Source of the DNA: Oligoflexia bacterium
GTDB taxonomy: Bacteria > Bdellovibrionota > Bdellovibrionia > JABDDW01
Length of the DNA: 64,000 nucleotides
Direction: 5' to 3'
NCBI GenBank assembly: GCA_016715815.1
Contig: JADJXN010000001.1
Location: forward strand, 124,001-188,000
Both the position numbers and the translations under genes were made by a program. The notes beneath the pieces were generated by a model, which saw only the letters and a program-made list of their open reading frames with translations, had not been told where the DNA came from and made no database searches. This document shows, piece after piece, positions 50,896 through 58,679 of this stretch. Position 1 is the stretch's first letter. Each line of letters opens with the position of its first letter.

Positions 50896-53183
50896 TGGTG
50901 ACTTCAACTGCAGCTGTGGCTATGGGGCATAATTTATTTAATAAAGCTTATTCTCAAGCGTCATATCAGATAAGTAAGCATGCCATTAAAGATGCAGCAG
51001 CATTTGCAAAAACAATGACTGATGCTGAAAAACAAATGGTGTTTTCAAAATACCTAAATCATGTAGAAAACCTTGAACCAAAGCAGCAACAAAGAGCAAT
51101 GAGCCTTGTTTTAGAACAAAGATCTAAAACAAAAATTAAAGAAACCCTCTCAAATTTATTATTGAGTAAAGATTCTAAACTAAGGTTAACAGACGCAGAC
51201 CGCGCATTTGTTCAAGGCCCTGGACCCTTAATGGACAAAACTGGAAAGTTTGCAGGCTTCATGACAGAGAAGCAATATGCCTCAAAGGTAGCCAGTTTAA
51301 CATTTAAGAGAAAGCTTTATGCCTCAATGGCTACGGGCTTAAATTGGACAGCTGCTGCGGCTCTAAATGCAGTGGTTTGGCTTTTTACAAATGAAACATT
51401 CATGGGTTGGTTTAAAGATTTAGGTTATATGGCCACAATTAACCAAATTTATTTTCCATTTATATCTCAACCTGTAAACACAGCAGCTTTAAGTAAGGCT
51501 ATTAAAATGTACAGCCTTGATGACAGAATTAAAGATGCTAAGACAAAACTTTTAGAAGCAGCAAATGAAGTTGTAAGAATAGAAATTCCTACTGATGGTA
51601 AAATGCTAACAACACGGGAAAAGGAAGCTGAGAAAATAAAAGTTTTACAAAAACTTGTAAGCTACTACCAAGACCACGATGAGCTTTTATTACAAATTAA
51701 TATTCTCAACAAAGCTGTGGATGAAAAAAGACTTGAGTACTCAGCTGTAAAAGATCAGGCCTTGTATATGTTAAATGATTCAAGCAAACCACTGCCTGAG
51801 GCACTTAAAGGTGTAACTCCTGATAAAATCCAAAGTAAATATACTGAATTAGTGAGTGAGCTTAACAGTGAAGTTAAAAAAATAGCATCAGAAAACCAAC
51901 GCGATTACCAAGACTCTATGCAAGAGCTTTCTGAATTAAGACGTAATGCTTTAGAAAAACTAAATGCTTTAGGATTTAAGCTTACATCAGAGGAGCTTGA
52001 TGTTGAAATTACTAAATATAAAGCTAACCCCCATATTCCAGATGAAACAGATGATTACCCAGATAAATATAAAGACTTTTTAAAAGCACTTAATGAGTTT
52101 CATGAAGTGTTTAGACTTTACAGAGAAGAAACCATCTTAAGGGAATTTCAAACTCACTACATGAACTACCAAACAAAGCTTGATAAACTACAAAAAGATT
52201 TTTACAAAAAAACGCGTTATGTAAAATGGTTTTTAAGAGGCGAGAGGCTTGATGATATTGATTTTGTGTACAATGGCTCCACAGATGTAAGAGTAGTTGA
52301 AAAGGTCATTGATGACATACAAAATAACCAAGAGTCACCACTTTTTGGTGCAGAAATTGGAAATAAATGGCACTTTGATATTTATGATGAGCTCGCTTCT
52401 TTTAAAGAAGAAAAAGAAAAAATTAGAAAAGAAATAATTGAGGAGATTGTTAAAGATATTAAATGGGAAAATTCAAAGAGAGCAATTAAGCATCATGATT
52501 TAAGCATGCAAAATATTTGGACGGGCCAAAACATATACAGGGTTTTAGAGAAAGAGCAAAAAAAGTTAGTTGATGAAGTTTCAAAAATGCAAAAAACCTT
52601 ATTGGCCTCTTTGCAAAAAAATGTTGAAAAAATTATTCCTGCGCACCAGGGTGAGAGCCAAACAAAATTGCAAGAAAGTTATGAGAGAGAGTTTATAGAA
52701 TTAAAATCTGTGGCTGAAGCAATTTCAAAAATTGCTCCAAAGGCTGAGTTTACTGCTAAACTTAATCAGGCATTAAGCTTTGCAAACCAACCATGTGATA
52801 TTAACAGGCCCACAGAAATCAGTAGTGCAGGCACTAGAATGTTTTGCCAAGATTTTATAACTGCATCAGCGCCTCTCACGCAAAGACTTAAAGATTTTAC
52901 CCCAAGGCATGTGAAGTATGTTATGGATAAAGAAAACTATCGAGGATTAGAGCTTCGAGCTGAGGCCATAGCGCTACAGGTTTTTAACTACATTGTACAA
53001 ATTAAAAAAACAAGAGACATGCTTCCTAAGCAAAGAGAAATGATTATGGCCCTTGATTTAAGTAGTATTGGTGAATTAAATGCAGAAAATATTTTAGAGA
53101 ATAAAGAAATACCAGCTACAAACAAACTTAAAGAGCTACAAGACAAACATAAACCAAAAGATTTAGGGAATGAAAAAATTTAG
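50895..53183 (+). CDS. Unrecognised large secreted protein, C-terminal part (split by frameshift)
   Basis: As read, 762 residues. The ATG at 50895 overlaps the preceding stop (TAATG), but coding sequence clearly begins earlier in this frame (at least from 50823), so the start is a by-product of the break. Joined to the upstream part the protein would be about 1,096 residues. Small-residue segments near its start (MVTSTAAVAMGHNLF, TAAAALNAVVWLFT) may touch a membrane. The remaining 550 residues are highly charged and helical (for example FKEEKEKIRKEIIEEIVKD), suggesting long coiled coils. No enzyme motif seen. It overlaps the convergent phosphosugar transferase gene by four bases. Confidence 0.75.
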   Translation: MVTSTAAVAMGHNLFNKAYSQASYQISKHAIKDAAAFAKTMTDAEKQMVFSKYLNHVENLEPKQQQRAMSLVLEQRSKTKIKETLSNLLLSKDSKLRLTDADRAFVQGPGPLMDKTGKFAGFMTEKQYASKVASLTFKRKLYASMATGLNWTAAAALNAVVWLFTNETFMGWFKDLGYMATINQIYFPFISQPVNTAALSKAIKMYSLDDRIKDAKTKLLEAANEVVRIEIPTDGKMLTTREKEAEKIKVLQKLVSYYQDHDELLLQINILNKAVDEKRLEYSAVKDQALYMLNDSSKPLPEALKGVTPDKIQSKYTELVSELNSEVKKIASENQRDYQDSMQELSELRRNALEKLNALGFKLTSEELDVEITKYKANPHIPDETDDYPDKYKDFLKALNEFHEVFRLYREETILREFQTHYMNYQTKLDKLQKDFYKKTRYVKWFLRGERLDDIDFVYNGSTDVRVVEKVIDDIQNNQESPLFGAEIGNKWHFDIYDELASFKEEKEKIRKEIIEEIVKDIKWENSKRAIKHHDLSMQNIWTGQNIYRVLEKEQKKLVDEVSKMQKTLLASLQKNVEKIIPAHQGESQTKLQESYEREFIELKSVAEAISKIAPKAEFTAKLNQALSFANQPCDINRPTEISSAGTRMFCQDFITASAPLTQRLKDFTPRHVKYVMDKENYRGLELRAEAIALQVFNYIVQIKKTRDMLPKQREMIMALDLSSIGELNAENILENKEIPATNKLKELQDKHKPKDLGNEKI

Positions 53184-54577
53184 TAGGCACCCACACCGCG
53201 GGCCACACTGGTTAGGGTTTTAATTAAAATTGCAAGATCCAACCAGAAAGACTGGTTTTTTAGATAGTAAAAATCATAATCTAAATTTTCATGAATTGGG
53301 TTGGCACGATCTGCACTGATTTGCCAAACACCTGTCAGGCCTGGTTTAACTAGAAGCCTGATTTTTTGAAATTCATCATATCCGTCTACTATAAAGGGCA
53401 TTTCAGGTCTTGGGCCCACAAGAGACATATCTCCTTTAATAACATTTAAAAGCTGAGGAAGCTCATCAATAGAGGTTCTTCTAATAAACTTTCCAACCTT
53501 TGTTATGCGAGGGTCTTTTTGGTTATCCGGTGTGACGGCATAGGGCTGTGCTGTTATTTGCATACTTCTAAATTTATGAAGCAAAAATTTTCTTCCCTTT
53601 TTACCCACACGCTCATGGGTAAATAAAACAGGGCCTTTTGAATCAAGCTTAATGGCAATAACAGTGGCTATCCAAATGGGTGCGCTAAACAGAGCTATTA
53701 AAAGCGCGCCTATAATATCAAAACTTCTTTTTACAAGTGGGGTGAAGACAAAAAATGGTTTTTCACCAATGCGAAACAGTGGAACATGGCCTATTGAATA
53801 ACTTTGTGCGCCTGTAAGCATGAGCTCTAATGCTGTTGGAACAATTGAAAACCTAATACCTAAATCTTGCGCTTTTTCTAAAAGCTCTTGGTGCAAATTA
53901 TGTGTTGCCTTTGTCATGGCTACTATAACTTCATTAACTTTATATTCCTGTGCAATTTGGGTTAAATCTGAAAGCTGACCCAAAACAGGAAAGGTGGTGG
54001 TTTTTTCCCCCATACGAATTTCAATGGAAGTTATATATGGGTATTGGTCATCTAAAAAGCCAACAACACTGGCCTGACCTGGGATGGTAAGAAGGTTTTT
54101 GGCAAGAGTTTTACCAACCTTACCGGCTCCTAAAATAAGCGTTCTTCTTAGGGCTAAATTTTTTCTCATAGGTCTTGTGAATAAATCAATGATGTATCTG
54201 GCAAATAAAATAAAAATAATTCCTAAGAAAAAGCCAATTAAAGTCATAAGCCTTGAGTAGCCATGGGATTTTGTAAAAAACGTGAGAGAAAAAACAGAAA
54301 CCTGGCTCCAAAAATAAGCAGACAAAATCCTTTTAAGCCTTTCAAGCTCCAAGGGGCCAGGTTGACAAAGATAAACATTAGCAACTGAGAAGAAAAATGT
54401 GCAGAAAGCCGCGGGTATTAGTATTAAAAATTTAATTTCGTCCCATGGTTGAGGGGGTAAACCAAAAAACTCCTCATAAGTTAAAAAGGCGGCTACATAG
54501 GCAAGATAAACGGCAGCAAAATCAGAAATAAATTTTAAAAACTGAAATAACAGTTCTGCAGACTTTTGAATACGCAT
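53180..54577 (-). CDS. Polyprenyl glycosylphosphotransferase (WcaJ/WbaP-like)
   Basis: A 465-residue membrane enzyme that transfers a sugar phosphate to undecaprenyl phosphate and so starts the repeat unit. Four or five N-terminal membrane helices (residues 15-145) are followed by a CoA-binding-like domain (LILGAGKVGKTLAKNL), then the catalytic bacterial-transferase domain: KRSFDIIGALLIALFSAPIW, HKFRSM, RTSIDELPQLLNVIKGDMS and GPRPEMP. The Glu-Pro and Asp-Glu residues of this domain are conserved in the family. It is a single gene, 110 bases from the divergent acyltransferase gene, and lies apart from the main run but probably serves it. Confidence 0.9.
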   Translation of the reverse strand: MRIQKSAELLFQFLKFISDFAAVYLAYVAAFLTYEEFFGLPPQPWDEIKFLILIPAAFCTFFFSVANVYLCQPGPLELERLKRILSAYFWSQVSVFSLTFFTKSHGYSRLMTLIGFFLGIIFILFARYIIDLFTRPMRKNLALRRTLILGAGKVGKTLAKNLLTIPGQASVVGFLDDQYPYITSIEIRMGEKTTTFPVLGQLSDLTQIAQEYKVNEVIVAMTKATHNLHQELLEKAQDLGIRFSIVPTALELMLTGAQSYSIGHVPLFRIGEKPFFVFTPLVKRSFDIIGALLIALFSAPIWIATVIAIKLDSKGPVLFTHERVGKKGRKFLLHKFRSMQITAQPYAVTPDNQKDPRITKVGKFIRRTSIDELPQLLNVIKGDMSLVGPRPEMPFIVDGYDEFQKIRLLVKPGLTGVWQISADRANPIHENLDYDFYYLKNQSFWLDLAILIKTLTSVARGVGAY

Positions 54578-54687
54578 GAAACTCTAAGGTAGCCAAAATT
54601 AAGGCAATTTAAAAGTCAAAATTTAACAAAAACCTCACACTCATAACGCGGCTATTCAGGCTACACTTTTAGACATAAGGGGGCTTT

Positions 54688-55494
54688 ATGATTGAAAAAA
54701 TCTATCGTTTTAGACCAAAGATTGAAATTCAAACAGAAGTTGGCTCTTTTATTCTAAAGACCATAACAGACACTGAGGAATTAATACAGGCTTTAAGGCT
54801 GAGATACCAAATCTTTCATCGAGAGATGAAGGGGGTAAAGCGTGACCGCGGCATTGACACTGACGAGTATGATTTTTTATGTGATCATTTGGCCATAATT
54901 GACAAAAACTCGTCTAAAGTAGTGGGGACCTACAGAATTAACTGCACATTATTTTCCAATAAATTTTATTCTGAAAGAGAGTTCCACCTAGATAACTTAT
55001 TTAAGTGTCCTGGAACTAAAATTGAACTTGGCAGAGCTTGCATAGAAAAAGCCTATCGCAGAGGAGCCGTGATAGCTCTTTTATGGCGAGGAATTGCAGA
55101 GTATATGAGTAAAGTTAATGCCGCATATCTTTTTGGTTGTGCTTCTGTGGTGGTGCAGGACCCAAGAGAAGTGGCCCTTTTATACAAGTATTTTGAAGAG
55201 CAAAATAAATTTAATAGTCAGTATTTTTGTCCACCAACAAAAAACTACACGATGCCAAAGCTTGACTTGTGGATTAGAAATTTAAACCGAACATTAACAG
55301 AGGAAGAGATAAAAGAGGCAGAAGAAAAAATTCCAGCGCTTTGTAGGGCCTATATTAAAGCCGGAGCATTTTTGGGTGGTGAGCCAGCCTGGGATAAAGA
55401 GTTTAACTGCATTGACTTCTTGACGATTTTACCTCGAGTGGACATAAATAAAGGGTTGGAGAAAAAGTATGTTCCCCGAATGGGTGCAGTTTGA
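54688..55494 (+). CDS. OlsB-like N-acyltransferase (hemolysin-like GNAT)
   Basis: A 268-residue protein of the ornithine-lipid/PEP-CTERM-associated acyltransferase group. ALRLRYQIFHREMKG (about residues 36-50) is the usual start, DEYDFLCDHLAIID carries the D-x-x-CDH signature, VVGTYRI and ELGRACIEKAYRRG follow as the acyl-ACP-binding and catalytic region. Such enzymes make N-acyl amino acids as a first step to ornithine lipids, or acylate other amines. The upstream site AAGGGGG supports the start. The M14 peptidase-like gene begins 26 bases before its end, so both are one operon. Confidence 0.85.
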   Translation: MIEKIYRFRPKIEIQTEVGSFILKTITDTEELIQALRLRYQIFHREMKGVKRDRGIDTDEYDFLCDHLAIIDKNSSKVVGTYRINCTLFSNKFYSEREFHLDNLFKCPGTKIELGRACIEKAYRRGAVIALLWRGIAEYMSKVNAAYLFGCASVVVQDPREVALLYKYFEEQNKFNSQYFCPPTKNYTMPKLDLWIRNLNRTLTEEEIKEAEEKIPALCRAYIKAGAFLGGEPAWDKEFNCIDFLTILPRVDINKGLEKKYVPRMGAV

Positions 55495-56473
55495 AAAAAT
55501 AGTAAAAGAACTTTCCCGCTTTGGCCAAATTCATGAATTAGGCACTGTCAAAACTAAAGATAATGAATTTCCATTAATTGCGCTTTCATTTGGAAGTAAA
55601 GACCCAAAAGCGCCTGTGCTTGGTTTATTTGGTGGAGTGCATGGCCTTGAGCGCATTGGAGCTCAAGTTGTGCTTTCTATGCTCCAATCTTTTTCAGAGC
55701 TTTTATTGTGGGACCAAATGATAAGGCATGCTTTGGAGCATATAAGAATTATGTTTATGCCCATAGTAAACCCTACAGGAATGTTTTTAAACACAAGATC
55801 AAATGCTAATGGAATTGATCTTATGAGAAACGCTCCCATTGAAGCTCTTGAAAAAGTAACACCTCTTGTGGGAGGGCATCGTATTTCTCCAAAAATTCCA
55901 TGGTATCGAGGGCCGCAAAATCAACCCATGGAGCCAGAGGCTCAAGCTGTATTTGATTTAAGTAAAAAATTATTTTTTGAATCTAAAAGTGTCATCACTG
56001 TTGATTTTCATTCTGGTTTTGGAGTTGTAGATAGGCTTTGGTTCCCCTATGCAAAAACAAAAGATCCTTTCCCCCATATGGCTGAGATGTATGTGTTAAA
56101 AGAAAATTTTGACAGAACTTACCCCAACCATGTCTACAAAATTGAGCCACAATCTAAAAACTATACTACCCACGGAGATTTGTGGGATTACGTTTATGAC
56201 GAGTATCAAAAAGTGAACAGCGGAGCCTACTTGGCACTTTGTTTAGAAATGGGTTCTTGGAATTGGGTTAAGAAAAAACCATCGCAAATTTTCTCTCTTC
56301 TTGGGCCCTTTAACCCCATAGAACCTCATAGAGTCAAAAGAACATTAAGACGGCATAACACGTTGTTTGAATTTTTAATTAGATCCCTTGTGTCTTACCA
56401 ATCTTGGTCCACGATGTCAGATGAGCAAAGAATGAAAAACATGATTCGCGCCAAAGAGCACTGGTATGAGTAA
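55469..56473 (+). CDS. M14-family zinc carboxypeptidase-like protein
   Basis: A 334-residue protein. LGLFGGVHGLERIG (about residues 50-63) carries the H-x-x-E zinc pair; the third ligand is likely the His in TVDFHSGFG (about residue 176). RIMFMPIVNPTGMFLNTRSNANGIDLMRN is the substrate-binding segment of M14/succinylglutamate-desuccinylase-like enzymes. No signal peptide is seen, so it is probably cytosolic. GGAGAAA lies before the start. It overlaps the acyltransferase gene by 26 bases and the hydrolase gene by eight, so the three probably act on a common, possibly N-acyl, substrate. Deacylation or removal of a C-terminal residue would fit. Confidence 0.8.
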   Translation: MFPEWVQFEKIVKELSRFGQIHELGTVKTKDNEFPLIALSFGSKDPKAPVLGLFGGVHGLERIGAQVVLSMLQSFSELLLWDQMIRHALEHIRIMFMPIVNPTGMFLNTRSNANGIDLMRNAPIEALEKVTPLVGGHRISPKIPWYRGPQNQPMEPEAQAVFDLSKKLFFESKSVITVDFHSGFGVVDRLWFPYAKTKDPFPHMAEMYVLKENFDRTYPNHVYKIEPQSKNYTTHGDLWDYVYDEYQKVNSGAYLALCLEMGSWNWVKKKPSQIFSLLGPFNPIEPHRVKRTLRRHNTLFEFLIRSLVSYQSWSTMSDEQRMKNMIRAKEHWYE

Positions 56474-57158
56474 AAATTGGATTTTAATTAGAGGACTAGC
56501 CCGCCATAGTCAGCATTGGGGCACATTTTCAGATATGTTTGTTAAAGCACATGCTGGTGATTTTGTAGAGTTTTTAGATCTTTGCGGTAATGGCACTCAA
56601 AATGAGCTTTCAAGTTTTTTAAAAATTTCTGATTATACTGATGATTTAAGGCTTCGCTCAAAAAGTATTGCTAAAAATGAAAAGGTTAATATTGTGGCCA
56701 TTTCAATGGGGGCCATGGTCGCTATTGATTGGGTAAACCGCTACCCCAAAGAAGTTGAAAGTATAACGACTATTAATACGAGTGATGGTGGAAGCTCTAA
56801 ATTTTGGCAGCGCCTACAGCCTGAGAGTTATAAAATTTTGGCAAAAATTTTATTTTATAACCAAAACCCTTATGAGCGTGAAAAGCTGAGCCTTGATTTA
56901 ATCACCAATCTTTTAAAAAACAAGGCTGAAGTTGCAAAACAGTTTTCTGGTTTTAAAGTAACATCGAGAATTAATTTTTTCAGACAAATTTTTGCGGCCT
57001 CACAGTTTAGATTTCCAAAAAATAAACCAAACTGTGAAATAACCATGATCTGCTCAAACGGGGATAGGCTTGTATCAAGCCAATGCACAAAAATATTTGT
57101 CATATGTGGGGGCTCAGCCCCGTGGTTCACCCAACTGCTGGGCATGATTTGCCGTTAG
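56466..57158 (+). CDS. Alpha/beta hydrolase (3' end altered by frameshift)
   Basis: As read, 230 residues. The nucleophile elbow is VAISMGAM (about residues 75-82, G-x-S-x-G-like). The catalytic His is missing from the frame shown. In the -1 frame after the A5 run at 57089-57093 the sequence goes on as CTKNICHMWGLSPVV, then HPTAGHDLPLDDPEWLLGKI to a TAA at 57194-57196; this contains the His and a normal end. One lost A explains the difference. The restored gene would overlap the convergent pirin gene by 42 bases. It is the third gene of the operon with the acyltransferase and M14 genes. Confidence 0.75.
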   Translation: MSKNWILIRGLARHSQHWGTFSDMFVKAHAGDFVEFLDLCGNGTQNELSSFLKISDYTDDLRLRSKSIAKNEKVNIVAISMGAMVAIDWVNRYPKEVESITTINTSDGGSSKFWQRLQPESYKILAKILFYNQNPYEREKLSLDLITNLLKNKAEVAKQFSGFKVTSRINFFRQIFAASQFRFPKNKPNCEITMICSNGDRLVSSQCTKIFVICGGSAPWFTQLLGMICR

Positions 57159-57874
57159 ATGACCCTGAGTGGTTGTTGGGGAAGATCAAAAAATAAAAAA
57201 TGAGAATCTGCTTGTGCAAAAAGCTTTAAAATATTTTCTTGGGAAATTGCAAGGCCATCGCCACTTTCTAAATGAACTTCACCAACCTTAAGATTACCTT
57301 CAATAAGTTGAATCCAAGCATTTCGATTTTGCTTTAGCTCAATAGTTTTTAAGTAGTTTTGATTAAATTTACCTATATAAAGTTTTATGTCTTGATGAAC
57401 GGTAACAGAATTCTCTTCTCCTGTTTGAGAGGCCACAAGTTTAAAAGTGTTTTTTAATAAATCAGCTGAAAAATCTTTTTGTTCATAGCCTGGGGCTAAA
57501 TTATTTTTTTCAGGCAAAATCCAAATTTGTAAAATATGGGTTTTTTGGTTTTTTAAATGGTTGTACTCTGAGTGGCGAATGCCAGAGCCAGCACTCATTC
57601 TTTGCACTTCTCCTGGTTTAATAACGGTTGAGTTATTTAGGGTGTCTTTATGTGCTAAGGCGCCACTGACAACATATGTGATAATTTCCATATCTTTATG
57701 GCCATGCATGGGGAAGCCTTCGCCTTTATTAATAAAGTCCTCGTTAATTACACGGAGTTTGCTAAAACCCATGTGGTTTGTGTCATAATATTCACCAAAC
57801 GAGAAGCTGTGGTAAGTGCTTAGCCAACCAAAATCAAAGTGTCCTCTATCTTTTGATTTACGTAAATTCATCAT
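57155..57874 (-). CDS. Pirin-family protein (YhhW-like)
   Basis: A 239-residue protein with two cupin domains. LRKSKDRGHFDFGWLSTYHSFSFG is the diagnostic N-terminus, and FPMHGHKDMEIITYVVSGALAHKD supplies the metal ligands (two His, Glu, His) in the first domain. RMSAGSGIRHSE follows. Bacterial pirins include quercetin dioxygenases and redox-linked regulators; no assignment between these is possible here. Its start overlaps the membrane-protein gene before it by four bases, so the two are one operon. Confidence 0.85.
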   Translation of the reverse strand: MMNLRKSKDRGHFDFGWLSTYHSFSFGEYYDTNHMGFSKLRVINEDFINKGEGFPMHGHKDMEIITYVVSGALAHKDTLNNSTVIKPGEVQRMSAGSGIRHSEYNHLKNQKTHILQIWILPEKNNLAPGYEQKDFSADLLKNTFKLVASQTGEENSVTVHQDIKLYIGKFNQNYLKTIELKQNRNAWIQLIEGNLKVGEVHLESGDGLAISQENILKLFAQADSHFLFFDLPQQPLRVI

Positions 57875-58584
57875 GATGTTATTTGGCTTTGCTCAAATAA
57901 GGCTTTATAGGCGCTATAGGCGGCTAGTTTTATGATTGGAAATACCACAAGCACACCTAATCCAAGGGTGGGAATAATTAAAATATATAAACCAAGACAA
58001 ATTAAAATCCCCCAGCTTAACGAACCTAAATTTTTTAGCCACGCTTCAAGACTGAGCTTCATGGCCTCAAGGGGCTCAGTGTTTTTAAATATAATAAGTG
58101 GTATTGCGAAAGTAATAGAAGTCAGCACTACTAAAAGACTCAGTGTAGATAAAACGGTAGCAAGAACTATCCCCACTGTGAAAGAGGGCATTGCAAAGGC
58201 TTTTGTTTTTAAAAAAGAAATAATAACTCCCACACCAATAGTGAGAAGAGTTGGCACAAATGAAACAAAAATAAAAAACATATATACTAATGTGAATATA
58301 ACAAGTGGACCGGCTTTATCTTTGAAGCCTAAAAAGATGTCGTTAAACTCTAGTGTTTGGTTAAATTCAATTTTTTGGGCAATTAAAAACCAGCTTGCTG
58401 TTAAAAGGCTTGAAACAACAAGGCTTACTGCAAAACCAAGAAGTGGCACCATACCTGTGAGCCAATTTATGGTTAACTCCGAAATAGTAAAAAGAATAAG
58501 AATGCCTGGCATTTTTTTAAAAATATCAAAGCCAGTTTTATACCACTGTGTGACTTGTTGAGATGTAATCTGTACTGGTTCCAT
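57871..58584 (-). CDS. Polytopic membrane protein (BPSS1780/DUF975-like)
   Basis: A 237-residue protein with about six hydrophobic segments. The N-terminus QVTQWYKTGFDIFKKMPGIL and the order GMVPLLGFAVSLVVSSLLTASWFL, then LEAMKLSLEAWLKNLGSL are typical of the BPSS1780-type integral membrane family of unknown function. No signal peptide and no catalytic motif. It overlaps the pirin gene by four bases, and starts 95 bases from the divergent cytochrome gene. The pairing with pirin has no known explanation. Confidence 0.7.
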   Translation of the reverse strand: MEPVQITSQQVTQWYKTGFDIFKKMPGILILFTISELTINWLTGMVPLLGFAVSLVVSSLLTASWFLIAQKIEFNQTLEFNDIFLGFKDKAGPLVIFTLVYMFFIFVSFVPTLLTIGVGVIISFLKTKAFAMPSFTVGIVLATVLSTLSLLVVLTSITFAIPLIIFKNTEPLEAMKLSLEAWLKNLGSLSWGILICLGLYILIIPTLGLGVLVVFPIIKLAAYSAYKALFEQSQITS

Positions 58585-58679
58585 TTAAGCCTTAGTATTC
58601 CACAGTTGTTTTCTAATGTTAACAGAAATTTTGTCATTATAACTTGACGAATTCTAAGTGAATATGAACAAAATTAATT

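Noticed and set aside
57932..58561. 209-residue open frame on the plus strand
   Set aside because: It is antisense to the membrane-protein gene at 57871-58584, which has clear hydrophobic helices; the opposite frame is rich in Lys, Thr and Ser with no recognisable motif.
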